Counted from the first letter of the stretch, positions 51,279 through 59,740 are shown. The stretch: 64,000 nucleotides of DNA from Halobellus sp. Atlit-31R (GCA_003665935.1 QPLR01000002.1:248001-312000), one strand, 5' to 3'. The notes: a model not told the origin generated them from the sequence alone. A program made the numbers and translations.

Positions 51279-52351
51279 TCGTCGATCACCCCCGTCTCGG
51301 GGTGCTGTTCGTCGCCGGGGTCCGATTGCTCGCGCCGCCGTCCGGGGGCGGCGTCGGTACGTTCAGAGTCGGCGTCGGTACGTCCCGAGCCGACGTCGGT
51401 GTGTTCCGGACCGGCGTCGGTGTGTTCCGGACCGGCGTCGGCAGTCTGCTGGGGCGGCGATTCCTCGCGTCCTCCGTCTGCGCCGGTTCTGGGGGGTTGC
51501 TCGGCGCTCTCGGCGGCGTCATCGAAGAGGGCCTCCCCGTCGCGTTCGGCTGCCGCGGCCGGTCCGGCGTCGGTGGGCGGCTCCAGCGCCGGCCGCTGGC
51601 CGACGGTGAGCCGGTGCGAGCCGAAGAACCCGTGTTTCGGCTCGACGCCGGCGAACGTGGACTCACAGTGCGGACAGAACGGGCCGTCGAGCAGCCCGAG
51701 TCGGACCGTGCCGCCGCAGGACTCGCAGACGGCCTCGGCGATCCCGTGTCGGTTCGCCTCCCGTCTGAGTTCGGTGGCGGCGGCGCGCTCGTTGGACTCG
51801 CGTTCGAGGGCGGTGACGCGCTCCCGCAGGTCGACGAGTACGCCGGCGATCGTGTCGAGTTTCGAGCCGTGCTCCTCGGAGCGGTCGGTGAGATACTCTA
51901 GGATCTCCTCGTAGTTTGCGAATCCCTGCTCCATCCGGCGTTCGAGTTCGGGGTGGCCGTGATCCTGCGGCGCCTTCGCGTCGCTCTCTCGCTTGACCTG
52001 GATGACCCGCTCTCGGACGTCGGTGATCTTCTCGTCGAGGTCGGCTTCGAGCGCGCCGACTCGCGCCGCGACCTCCTCGAGGTCGTCGGTAAGTTCGTCG
52101 AGGTCGCCGGCGAAGCTGTCGACGTCCGCGGAGTCAGCGCTCCCGTCGCCGGCGGACTCTCCGTCGGCGAGGCGGTCGGCAAGGGCGATCGAGTCGGAGC
52201 CGTCGAGGGCGTCGGGCTGCTCGTCGAGCAGTCGGTGAGCGGCCAGCAGCCGGCGAAGGACCGCAGCGCGGGAGCTATCGGACGCGGCGGCCCTCTCGGC
52301 CACCCACGATTCGAGCTCATCCGGCAACCCGTCGACGCCCTCACTCCCCAT
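51275..52351 (-). CDS. RHH-like, coiled-coil and zinc-ribbon protein
   Basis: The 358-residue protein begins with a ribbon-helix-helix-like DELESWVAERAAASDSSRAAVLRRLL (two parts, DELESWVAE and SRAAVLRRLLA), followed by a coiled coil (about 75-195; ELTDDLEEVAARVGALEADL) and a zinc ribbon CESCGGTVRLGLL...CPHCESTF (about 205-230). The last 130 residues are disordered with repeats. Composition and partners suggest a DNA- or chromosome-linked scaffold; no experimental role is known to me. Co-translated with the four-Cys protein. Confidence 0.68.
   Translation of the reverse strand: MGSEGVDGLPDELESWVAERAAASDSSRAAVLRRLLAAHRLLDEQPDALDGSDSIALADRLADGESAGDGSADSADVDSFAGDLDELTDDLEEVAARVGALEADLDEKITDVRERVIQVKRESDAKAPQDHGHPELERRMEQGFANYEEILEYLTDRSEEHGSKLDTIAGVLVDLRERVTALERESNERAAATELRREANRHGIAEAVCESCGGTVRLGLLDGPFCPHCESTFAGVEPKHGFFGSHRLTVGQRPALEPPTDAGPAAAAERDGEALFDDAAESAEQPPRTGADGGREESPPQQTADAGPEHTDAGPEHTDVGSGRTDADSERTDAAPGRRREQSDPGDEQHPETGVIDE
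51353..51436. repeat. Four tandem 21-bp in-frame repeats
   Basis: Units at 51353-51373, 51374-51394, 51395-51415 and 51416-51436 encode, in the minus-strand gene, DAGPEHT twice and then DVGSGRT and DADSERT. The two GPEHT copies are identical over 21 bases. Confidence 0.88.
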
Positions 52352-52453
52352 CTACGGGCCCGTTGGTCGTCGCATCCTTAAATTCCTGCCGGGCACGGAC
52401 ACCGTCGACGGGAGGGGCCCCGACGCGACGGACCGAGTCGCCCCGGTACCGAC

Positions 52454-53812
52454 TCACTCCAGATACTCTTCTTCCCGCTCTTCGTCGTCCGCTCCGGGGT
52501 CGTCGGTCCGCCGCGTCACGTCGACCTGGTAGTGCTGGAGGATGTCGCGGCCGAGCAGCAGGGGGTAGTCCATGTGCGAGCGATCTTCGACGCTCGCGGT
52601 GACGGTGTGTTGTGTTCCCCCGATCCCGATGACGAGGTCGACGACCGGGCGCGCCTTCCCGGACTTCAGCGAGCCGGACTTCACGCGCGTCATACTCTTG
52701 ATCGGCCCTGCGCCGATCTCTGCAGCCAGCGAGGTGTCGATGCTCGTCCGCGTCGCGCCGGTGTCCGACTTCGCTCGGGCCTGCGTCGACCCGCTGGTCC
52801 CGGAGACGACGACCCCTTCGATGTAGCCGATCGTCGGGCGGTCGCCGATCGGTCCGGAGTCGACCCGCGGCATCCCCGCGGGTCGGGAGTCGTCGAGCGT
52901 CGCCGACAGCTCTTCGACGCGCTCGTCGTCCACCGACCCGCCGACGCGCTCGATCGCGAGCTTGGCGATGTGAGGCGCGGGGCTCCGGCCGGTCGCCTTG
53001 TGGAGCCCTTTGAATCCGGCCGTCGGGTTTACTTCGAGGACGAACCAGCCGTCGTCGCCCTCGATGAGGTCGACGCCGACGTAGTCCAGGTCCATCACGT
53101 CCGCAGCGTACAGTGCGGTCTCCCGGGCTTCGGCCGGCATATCCTCTGTCGCGTCGGTGACGTCGCCGCCGAGTGCGACGTTCGTTCGCCACTCGCCCTC
53201 CGGTGCGTAGCGGTACATCGCGCCGACGACCTCGTCGTCGACGATGTAGACGCGAAGGTCGCGGTGTCTCGTCTCGTCGCGGTCGATGAGATCCTGCAGG
53301 AACGCCTGTCGGTTCCCGACTTTTGGGTTGACCGGCTCGGTGAGATCGACCTTCCAGGTGCCGCCGCCGTGCGTCCCGATCGCCGACTTGTAGACGCCGA
53401 CCTCACCGAAGCGGTGGCGGCCCTGATTCAACCGCGCGTTCGACAGCGCCAGCAGGGCGTCGGGCACCTTGATGTTCCAGTTCGCGAGCGTCGAAGCCGT
53501 CGCGAACTTGTGGATCGCGGTGAGCACCGACGCCGGTTCGTTCAGCATCGGACGGATCCGCTCGAAGGTGGTCGCGAGCCCGAGCAGTTCGGCCGGTTCC
53601 TCGGTGTTCGAGAGCAGCAACCGGTTGGCGACGACGTCGACTTCCGGCTCGATTGCGACGTCGCCGTTCTCGATGGAGATGGCGGCGTTCTCGCGGCGTA
53701 ACCAGACCCCTTCGTGGCCGAGATCGTCGACCGCATTGAGGATGGCCTTCGTCTCCTTGCTGTTGTGTAACGAGAGGACGCCAACGCGAACCGCATCTCC
53801 GTCGGAAGACAT
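52454..53812 (-). CDS. RimK-family ATP-grasp ligase fused to retropepsin-like (RimB/DUF785) protease domain
   Basis: The 452-residue protein combines two parts. Residues about 1-290 are a RimK/LysX-type ATP-grasp ligase (GVYKSAIGTHGGGTWKVD, YVGVDLIEGDDGWFVLEVNPTAGFKGLHKATG with the N-P-T metal site). Residues about 305-440 are a retropepsin-like fold with AKSDTGATRTSIDTSLAAEIG (active-site DTGA, about 355) and LLLGRDIL. RimK enzymes add Glu or other amino acids to a C-terminus or build small peptides; the DUF785 aspartic-type protease accompanies such ligases. Divergent from an AstE-like hydrolase. Confidence 0.85.
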   Translation of the reverse strand: MSSDGDAVRVGVLSLHNSKETKAILNAVDDLGHEGVWLRRENAAISIENGDVAIEPEVDVVANRLLLSNTEEPAELLGLATTFERIRPMLNEPASVLTAIHKFATASTLANWNIKVPDALLALSNARLNQGRHRFGEVGVYKSAIGTHGGGTWKVDLTEPVNPKVGNRQAFLQDLIDRDETRHRDLRVYIVDDEVVGAMYRYAPEGEWRTNVALGGDVTDATEDMPAEARETALYAADVMDLDYVGVDLIEGDDGWFVLEVNPTAGFKGLHKATGRSPAPHIAKLAIERVGGSVDDERVEELSATLDDSRPAGMPRVDSGPIGDRPTIGYIEGVVVSGTSGSTQARAKSDTGATRTSIDTSLAAEIGAGPIKSMTRVKSGSLKSGKARPVVDLVIGIGGTQHTVTASVEDRSHMDYPLLLGRDILQHYQVDVTRRTDDPGADDEEREEEYLE

Positions 53813-53957
53813 ACACGTTCGTTGCCGGCCACGCAATCAAAGAGGTGCCGATTCGGCACGCAGGGCGCTCGACGTGACCGTTTCACATCGATCGGTGGAA
53901 CCACTTCGGGCCGATCTCCCCTGCCTCGGTGTCGCGCGACCGTCAGCAGCCTCGGTG

Positions 53958-53972
53958 CGAGCGTTTATCCCC
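53958..53972 (+). promoter_or_regulatory. Promoter of the AstE-like gene
   Basis: GCGAGCGTTTATCCC ends about 20 bases before the ATG at 53993 and its GTTTATC core is at the usual TATA distance. The 180-base divergent region 53813-53992 must also hold the RimK promoter. Confidence 0.5.
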
Positions 53973-53992
53973 TCGGACCGTCCACGGCGACT

Positions 53993-55015
53993 ATGAGCGC
54001 CGACGGGACCTTCACGTACAACGGCGGGAAGGTCGAGCCCGGAGAACGGCAGAATCTCCGGTACGGAATCAGCGAGACGTACCTCGGAGACCCGGTTCGG
54101 ATCCCGGTGACGATCATCAACGGCGAACGGGAGGGGCCGACCGTGTTCCTCTCGGCGGCCGCTCACGGCGACGAACTCAACGGTATCGAGGTCGTCCGCG
54201 AGGTGGCCCACGAGTGGGACCTCTCGGACCTCGCCGGCACGCTCGTCTGCCTCCCGGTGCTGAACGTACCTGCGTTCCTCGCCCAGCAGCGCTACCTGCC
54301 GATCTACGACCGCGACCTCAACCGCTCGTTCCCCGGCCGTGAGGATTCGACCAGCGCAAAACGGATGGCGGCGCGGATCTTCGACAACTTCGTCGCGCCC
54401 TGCGACTTCGGTCTCGACTTCCACACCTCCACGCGCGGGCGAACGAATATGCTACACGTGCGGGCGGATATGTCCGACGACGCCGTCGCGCGCCTCGCAC
54501 GCGCCTTCGGAACGAACGTGATCCTCGACACCGAGGGGACCGACGGCGTCCTGCGCACGGAGGCGACGCGCGTCGGCATTCCGACCGTCACCATCGAGAT
54601 GGGCGAGGCTCACCGCTTCCAGCGCGGTCTCATCGACAACGCCCTCGCCGGCGTCAGGAGCGTCTTCGCCGAGTACGAACTCAAAGAGTACGGATCGGTC
54701 CGCTGGCCCGGCTGGCGCACCGTCATCGACAGCGACAGCGAGAAGACGTGGATCCGCGCCGACGCCGGCGGCATCGTCGATATGCACCACGAGCGGGGCT
54801 CGCTCGTTCGAGAGGGCGAACGCATCTGCACGCTCACCGATCCGTTCAAGAGCGACAACGTCGCCGTCGAAGCGCCGTTTACCGGGTTGCTCGTCGGCGT
54901 CCTGGAGAACCCCGTGGTCTACCCGGGGAACCCGCTCTGTCACCTCGTCGAACTCGAAGGCGGCGTTCGCCGGGTCGTCGAGCGGGAGCAGTCGCCGCCG
55001 GAACCGGCGTCGTGA
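53993..55015 (+). CDS. Succinylglutamate desuccinylase/aspartoacylase-like zinc hydrolase (M14 family)
   Basis: The 340-residue zinc carboxypeptidase-fold protein has the metal-site pattern SAAAHGDELNGIEVV (HxxE, about residue 59), then the Arg motif DRDLNRSFPG (about 105) and the third metal His in FGLDFHTSTRGR (about 145), with the catalytic Glu in TVTIEMGEAHRF (about 205). C-terminal residues form a biotinyl/lipoyl-like beta fold (RADAGGIVDMHHERGSLVREGE). Such proteins cleave N-acyl amino acids or act as carboxypeptidases with RimK ligases. Confidence 0.88.
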   Translation: MSADGTFTYNGGKVEPGERQNLRYGISETYLGDPVRIPVTIINGEREGPTVFLSAAAHGDELNGIEVVREVAHEWDLSDLAGTLVCLPVLNVPAFLAQQRYLPIYDRDLNRSFPGREDSTSAKRMAARIFDNFVAPCDFGLDFHTSTRGRTNMLHVRADMSDDAVARLARAFGTNVILDTEGTDGVLRTEATRVGIPTVTIEMGEAHRFQRGLIDNALAGVRSVFAEYELKEYGSVRWPGWRTVIDSDSEKTWIRADAGGIVDMHHERGSLVREGERICTLTDPFKSDNVAVEAPFTGLLVGVLENPVVYPGNPLCHLVELEGGVRRVVEREQSPPEPAS

Positions 55016-55131
55016 GCAGTCTGAGCCGACTACTTCCGCGGCGACAGTCACGGACTGAGCGGCCGATCGACCCGCGCGTCGGGTCGTACACGTAAGTTCT
55101 ATAGTGGCCCCGTCCTGACCTCCAGAAGAGT

Positions 55132-55527
55132 ATGAGTCAGTCTTACAATCGGGGCCTCATCGAGGACTTCGGCCGCTGGCGGGAGTTCTCAGCGGGGATG
55201 TGGGCCTGGATATTCCACAAGTTCACCGGGTGGGTGCTCGTGGGGTATCTGTTCACCCACATCGCCGTCCTCTCGACGGCACTGCAGAGCCCGGATGCGT
55301 ACACGACGACGATCCAGTCGCTCGAAGGACTGCTGGTCGTCCGCATCCTGGAGGTCGGATTGCTCGCAGTGGCCGTCTTCCACATCCTCAACGGTCTCCG
55401 GCTGCTGTTCGTCGACCTCGGCGTCGGCCTGGAGTCTCAGGACAAGAGCTTCTACGCGTCGCTGCTCCTGACGGGTGCGATCGTCGTCGCGAGCGTGCCG
55501 ACGTTCCTCGCGGGGGTGTTCGGCTGA
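55132..55527 (+). CDS. sdhC: Succinate dehydrogenase cytochrome b subunit
   Basis: SdhC (131 residues) is a haem-b and quinone-binding membrane subunit. It has three hydrophobic segments with the expected His ([11 protein letters not shown] and [12 protein letters not shown]) for haem. First gene of sdhCDBA; its stop overlaps the sdhD start by one base (TGATG). A promoter CGTAAGTTCTATAGTG lies 25-42 bases upstream. Confidence 0.92.
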   Translation: MSQSYNRGLIEDFGRWREFSAGMWAWIFHKFTGWVLVGYLFTHIAVLSTALQSPDAYTTTIQSLEGLLVVRILEVGLLAVAVFHILNGLRLLFVDLGVGLESQDKSFYASLLLTGAIVVASVPTFLAGVFG

Positions 55528-55898
55528 TGGCCGAGCGCTACTCCTCGTTCCGGCCGGGCGGACGACGGTGGCTTTGGCAGCGCATCACGGCCGCGTTCCT
55601 CGTGGTCGTGCTCGCCTTTCACTTCTTCCTCCTGCACTTCGTCCACCACGCCGACGAGGTGACGTTCGCGATGTCGCAGGGGCGGATGCAGGAACTCACG
55701 TACTTCTCGCTCATGATCTTGTTTCTCCTGACGGCGACGTTCCACGGCGTCAACGGCGTCTACAACGCGCTCGTCAATCAGGGAATCGCCGGGACCCGCA
55801 AGACGGCAGCGAAGGTGGTCCTCGGCGCGGCGAGTCTGGTCGTGGTCGTCCAGGGCGTCCGAACCGCACTCGCGTGGGCCGGAGGCGTCCCGCTGTAG
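55527..55898 (+). CDS. sdhD: Succinate dehydrogenase membrane anchor subunit
   Basis: SdhD (123 residues) has three hydrophobic segments, with HFFLLHFVHHADEV and ATFHGVNGVYNAL containing the His residues usually found in this subunit. It starts within the sdhC stop codon, so its translation depends on sdhC. Ten bases before sdhB. Confidence 0.9.
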   Translation: MAERYSSFRPGGRRWLWQRITAAFLVVVLAFHFFLLHFVHHADEVTFAMSQGRMQELTYFSLMILFLLTATFHGVNGVYNALVNQGIAGTRKTAAKVVLGAASLVVVVQGVRTALAWAGGVPL

Positions 55899-55908
55899 GT
55901 GTCAGACA

Positions 55909-56799
55909 ATGAGCACGCAACTCCCAGAACAGGTCGAAGAAGAATCGTCCGCCACCGAGGTCGAACCGACGTCCGCCGCGCAGGAACGCAGACTCCAGAA
56001 GAAGCGACAGCGCGCCGACGAGGCAGAGCAGCAGCGCCAGGCCGAGGAGGCCGAGAAGGCGTTCGACGACGAGGACACCTACCACCTGAAGGTGTTCCGC
56101 TACGACCCCGAGATCGCGGGGAAGAAAGAGCCGCGCTTCGACGACTTCTACGTCCCGTTCGAGAAGGGGATGACCGTCCTCGACGCGCTGATGCTCGCCC
56201 GCGACACGTACGACTCGAGTCTCACCTTCCGGCACTCCTGCCGGCAGGCGATCTGCGGCTCGGACGCGATGTTCGTCAACGGCAAACAGCGGCTCTGCTG
56301 TAAGACGCAGCTGTCGGAGCTCGAAGAGCCGGTCCGGATCGAGCCGCTCCCCCACGCGGAGGTCGTCAAGGACCTCGTCGTGGATATGGAGCACTTCTAC
56401 GACCAGATGGAGGCCGTCGAACCGTACTTCCAGACGAACGAGCTGCCGGACGGCGAGCTCGAAGAGCAACGCCAGTCGCGCGAGAACCGCGAGAAGGTGA
56501 AGATGTCCACGCGGTGTATCTGGTGCGGTGCGTGTATGTCCTCGTGTAACATCGCTGCGGGCGACAACCAGTATCTCGGCCCCGCGGCCCTCAACAAGGC
56601 CTACCGCTTCACGATGGACGAGCGCGAGGGCGAGGATATGAAACAGCAGCGCCTCGAGATCATCGAACAGGAACACGGGGTCTGGCGCTGTCAGACGCAG
56701 TTCTCCTGTACGGAGGTCTGCCCGAAGGACATCCCGCTGACCGAGCACATCCAGGAACTGAAGCGCGAAGCGGTCAAGAACAACCTCAAGTTCTGGTGA
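55909..56799 (+). CDS. sdhB: Succinate dehydrogenase iron-sulfur subunit
   Basis: SdhB (296 residues) carries the three clusters of complex II. The 2Fe-2S ligands lie in SCRQAICGSDAMFVNGKQRLCC split as CRQAICGSDAM and KQRLCC (Asp at the third ligand position, as in several SdhB proteins); CIWCGACMSSC starts the 4Fe-4S/3Fe-4S region (about 200) and CTEVCPKD completes it. It has an N-terminal extension (residues 1-50) of helical Glu/Gln/Ala-rich sequence, absent from bacterial SdhB. Next gene 68 bases away. Confidence 0.96.
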   Translation: MSTQLPEQVEEESSATEVEPTSAAQERRLQKKRQRADEAEQQRQAEEAEKAFDDEDTYHLKVFRYDPEIAGKKEPRFDDFYVPFEKGMTVLDALMLARDTYDSSLTFRHSCRQAICGSDAMFVNGKQRLCCKTQLSELEEPVRIEPLPHAEVVKDLVVDMEHFYDQMEAVEPYFQTNELPDGELEEQRQSRENREKVKMSTRCIWCGACMSSCNIAAGDNQYLGPAALNKAYRFTMDEREGEDMKQQRLEIIEQEHGVWRCQTQFSCTEVCPKDIPLTEHIQELKREAVKNNLKFW

Positions 56800-56867
56800 C
56801 CCTAAGGGTCACGTAACCGCAGGCGACGCGACGCAGACGACACCAGCGAACCCAGCAAACAGACACT

Positions 56868-58712
56868 ATGCACGAACACGACGTCATCGTGGTGGGCGCG
56901 GGAGGCGCGGGCCTTCGCGCGGCCATCGCGGCACAGGAAGAAGGGGCCGACGTGGCCATCGTCTCGAAACTGCACCCGGTCCGGAGCCACACCGGAGCCG
57001 CCGAGGGCGGCATCAACGCGGCGCTCCGCGAGGGCGACTCCTGGCAGGATCACGCCTACGACACGATGAAGGGGTCGGACTACCTCGGCGACGCGCCGGC
57101 CATCGAGACGCTCGCACAGGACAGTCCCGAGGAGGTCATCCAGCTCGAACACTGGGGAATGGCCTTCTCGCGGGAGGACGACGGCCGCGTCAGCCAGCGG
57201 CCGTTCGGCGGCCTCTCGTTCCCGCGGACGACCTACGCGGGGGCGGAAACGGGCCACCAGCTCCTGCACACGATGTACGAACAGCTCGTAAAGCGCGGCA
57301 TCGAGGTGTACGACGAGTGGTACGTCCTCGATCTGGCCGTCAGCGACGAGGAGAAGCCCGAGGAGCGGACCTGCCACGGCGTCGTCGGCTACGACATCCA
57401 GTCCGGCAACATCGAGGGCTTCCGTGCCCGCGACGGCGTCATCCTCGCGACCGGCGGCCTCGGCCAGGTGTTCGATCACACCACGAACGCCGTCGCGAAC
57501 ACGGGCGACGGCGTCGCGATGGCCTACCGCGCCGGCGTCCCGATTGAGGACATGGAGTTCATCCAGTTCCACCCGACGACGCTCCCCTCGACCGGCGTTC
57601 TGATCACTGAGGGGGTCCGCGGCGAAGGTGGGATCCTCTACAACGAGAACGGCGAGCGGTTCATGTTCGAGTACGGGTACGCGAACAACGACGGCGAGCT
57701 CGCCTCCCGCGACGTCGTCTCCCGTGCCGAACTCACCGAGGTCAACGAGGGTCGCGGCATCGAAGACGAGTACGTCCACCTCGATATGCGCCACCTCGGC
57801 GAGGAGCGCATCGTCGACCGGCTGGAGAACATCATCCACCTCTCGGAGGACTTCGAGGGCGTCGACCCCCTCGAGGAGCCGATGCCGGTCAAGCCCGGCC
57901 AACACTACGCGATGGGCGGCATCGAGACCGACGAGAACGGCGAGACGTGCATCACCGGCCTGTACGCGGCCGGCGAATGCGCCTGTGCGTCGGTCCACGG
58001 CTCGAACCGTCTCGGCGGCAACGCGCTGCCCGAACTCATCGTCTTCGGTGCGCGCGCGGGCCACCACGCCGCGGGCCGCGATCTCGGCGAGGCCGAGATT
58101 CCCACGGGCAAGCGCGGCGAGTGGGAGCCCGGCGACGTCGAGACGCCGGTCGATCCCGGCGACGTCGGCACGCCGAGCGGAGACGCCGTCGCGGACGGCG
58201 GTGCGGCCGCGGAGGGTCCGGGGCTCGCCCCCGACGAACTCGTCGACCGTGAGACCGAGCAGGTGAGCCGGCGCGTCGAGGCGCTCCTCGAGCGCGACGG
58301 GCGCAACCACTCGGAGATCCGCTCTGAGGTCCAGACGTCGATGACCGAGAACGTCAACGTCTTCCGCGAGGAGGAGGGCCTCAAGCAGGCGCTGCGCGAC
58401 ATCCGCGAGGCGCGCGAGGACTACCAGGAGGTCGGCGTCGCCGACCAGTCGCGGACGTTCAACACGGATCTGCTGCACACCATCGAGACGCGGAACATCA
58501 TCGACCTCGCGGAGGCGATCACGCTCGGTGCGCTCGCCCGCGAGGAGTTCCGCGGCGCACACTGGCGCAAGGAGCACCAAGAGCGCAAGGACGAGGAGTG
58601 GCTGAAGCACACGATGCTTTCGTGGAACGACGGCGCGCCGGAGCTGTGGTTCAAGCCGGTGCTGCTGGAAGGCGAAGAGAAGCGCTACGAGCCGAAGATC
58701 CGGAGCTACTGA
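56868..58712 (+). CDS. sdhA: Succinate dehydrogenase flavoprotein subunit
   Basis: SdhA (614 residues) holds covalent FAD and oxidises succinate to fumarate. The FAD fold HDVIVVGAGGAGLRAAI is at residue 4, the FAD-His motif VRSHTGAAEGGINAAL is at about 44, and active-site segments QFHPTTLPSTGVLITEG and HGSNRLGGNALPELIVFG are intact. An Asp/Gly-rich insert of about 40 residues (about 440-480, DVETPVDPGDVGTPSGD) is unusual and typical of halophilic adaptation. Last gene of sdhCDBA. Confidence 0.97.
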   Translation: MHEHDVIVVGAGGAGLRAAIAAQEEGADVAIVSKLHPVRSHTGAAEGGINAALREGDSWQDHAYDTMKGSDYLGDAPAIETLAQDSPEEVIQLEHWGMAFSREDDGRVSQRPFGGLSFPRTTYAGAETGHQLLHTMYEQLVKRGIEVYDEWYVLDLAVSDEEKPEERTCHGVVGYDIQSGNIEGFRARDGVILATGGLGQVFDHTTNAVANTGDGVAMAYRAGVPIEDMEFIQFHPTTLPSTGVLITEGVRGEGGILYNENGERFMFEYGYANNDGELASRDVVSRAELTEVNEGRGIEDEYVHLDMRHLGEERIVDRLENIIHLSEDFEGVDPLEEPMPVKPGQHYAMGGIETDENGETCITGLYAAGECACASVHGSNRLGGNALPELIVFGARAGHHAAGRDLGEAEIPTGKRGEWEPGDVETPVDPGDVGTPSGDAVADGGAAAEGPGLAPDELVDRETEQVSRRVEALLERDGRNHSEIRSEVQTSMTENVNVFREEEGLKQALRDIREAREDYQEVGVADQSRTFNTDLLHTIETRNIIDLAEAITLGALAREEFRGAHWRKEHQERKDEEWLKHTMLSWNDGAPELWFKPVLLEGEEKRYEPKIRSY

Positions 58713-58719
58713 GAGGGCT

Positions 58720-58784
58720 TATCGTAACTGTTCGGAGATTCCTCGCCGTACCGTCCGGCGAGGAATCTATGACGACTTACGATA
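58720..58784. terminator. Bipartite 8+13-bp hairpin behind sdhA
   Basis: A perfect 13-bp inner stem, AGATTCCTCGCCG at 58736-58748 and its complement at 58756-58768 with a 7-base loop, is enclosed by an outer 8-bp stem TATCGTAA at 58720-58727 and TTACGATA at 58777-58784. It starts 7 bases after the sdhA stop codon. The size and accuracy exceed normal haloarchaeal terminators, which are usually T-rich without hairpins. It may be a structured 3' end, a regulatory RNA site or the remnant of a small mobile palindrome. Confidence 0.7.
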
Positions 58785-58864
58785 GTCCCTACGAGGCTCC
58801 CCGGAGCGGTTTCCGACCGTCGATGCCGTCATCCATATACGACAGCGTCGCGTACGTTCGGATC

Positions 58865-58958
58865 GGAAGGGTGGCTCAGTGGTAGAGCAATTCGGCAGCG
58901 ACCGTCGCACGGTCGCGCCGGCTTACGGCTTCGCGTGGTTCGACTCCCGCCCCTTCCA
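58865..58958 (+). tRNA. tRNA-like element with anomalous central region
   Basis: The 94-base stretch folds with a perfect 7-bp acceptor (GGAAGGG / CCCTTCC, A73), a perfect D stem GCTC/GAGC with an AGTGGTA loop, and a T loop TTCGACT on a stem GCG(T)GG/CCCGC that carries a bulged T at 58936. The anticodon-like hairpin CGACC-GTCGCAC-GGTCG (58899-58915) puts CGC after U33, but eight or nine extra bases (AATTCGGC) separate it from the D stem, and a hairpin GCCG-GCTTA-CGGC (58917-58929) occupies the variable position. No CCA is encoded. Identity cannot be assigned; a pseudogene or a decayed integration site is possible. Confidence 0.45.
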
Positions 58959-59173
58959 CTCTCTGCTGGATACCGGAAGACGTGTGGGTCGGCGGTATCG
59001 GCACCAGTCGAAAACTCCGCGCCGCTCGGGCGCCGAAACCGAAATGAACGTTCGTCCAGGAATCGAGAAACGGCGGTTTTGAGGGCTCTAGCGGTAGTTC
59101 AGTGATTCGGGGAGTTCGACGATCGTCGAGGACTGGTTTTATTATCGTCGAAGCCAAGAGGTAGATAACGACG

Positions 59174-59413
59174 ATGCAGGGCACGATGCACTCACGGCCG
59201 ACAGCGGGGCTCGAGACGCCGACGATCCCCTCCGAGCTCGAATCGCCGCGCGCGAAACTCGTCTATCTATTCCTGTCGACGTACGGGGAGGCGACGATTT
59301 CCGAACTCGAATCCTGTCTGGAGATGAAGAAGATTTCGCTGTACAGCATTCTATCGACGTTGTGTGAACGCGGCCTGATCGACCAAGACGCCGAGCGTTA
59401 CCGCCTCTGTTAA
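59174..59413 (+). CDS. Small winged-helix protein
   Basis: A 79-residue protein with a winged-helix fold: residues about 25-75 (SPRAKLVYLFLSTYGEATIS, ELESCLEMKKISLYSILSTL, LIDQDAERYRL) match the HTH layout of TrmB/MarR-like archaeal regulators. Start at ATG 59174; an internal ATG at 59186 is also possible. A TATA-like GGTTTTATTATC (59133-59144) supports transcription. Effector domain absent, so it works alone or by heterodimerisation. Confidence 0.72.
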   Translation: MQGTMHSRPTAGLETPTIPSELESPRAKLVYLFLSTYGEATISELESCLEMKKISLYSILSTLCERGLIDQDAERYRLC

Positions 59414-59526
59414 CGCCGGGAAACTCGCAGTCGCTGCCCGACAGCCGCCAGAACCGTCGCCGAGCAGCGCCCGCCTGAAACGCTGCTCCGAGAGCGTCAC
59501 CGCTGCGGCGTTGCTTCTCGACCGCG

Positions 59527-59676
59527 TTAGATCTCGTCGCCGGTCCGGAACAGCGTCAGCTCCTCCGCCTCGTAGATGTTGATCAGTTCGTTGACGATCT
59601 CGTCGTACTCCTCGTCTTCCTGCCGGAGCGAATCCAACCGCGCGACCGTCTCCTCGTCGAGATGTACCTGTGGCAT
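59527..59676 (-). CDS. 49-residue acidic protein (DUF7557-like)
   Basis: The protein reads MPQVHLDEETVARLDSLRQ at the start and continues EDEEYDEIVNELINIYEAEE to a stop at 59527. The N-terminal strand and helices resemble an antitoxin-like ribbon-helix-helix (VHLDEETVARLDSL). The minus-strand TATA AGGGTTCTTAAGTTG is about 27 bases upstream. Short proteins of this pattern are common in haloarchaea; no toxin partner is adjacent. Confidence 0.68.
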   Translation of the reverse strand: MPQVHLDEETVARLDSLRQEDEEYDEIVNELINIYEAEELTLFRTGDEI

Positions 59677-59740
59677 ACTCGGGTTCACGCCGCGGGACAA
59701 CTTAAGAACCCTGACCGCGGAAACAGCGTGTTCGCGACGT

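Noticed and set aside
58876-59184. 102-codon minus-strand frame over the tRNA-like element
   Set aside because: It crosses the tRNA-like region in antisense and lacks the acidic, G/C-ending pattern of real genes here.
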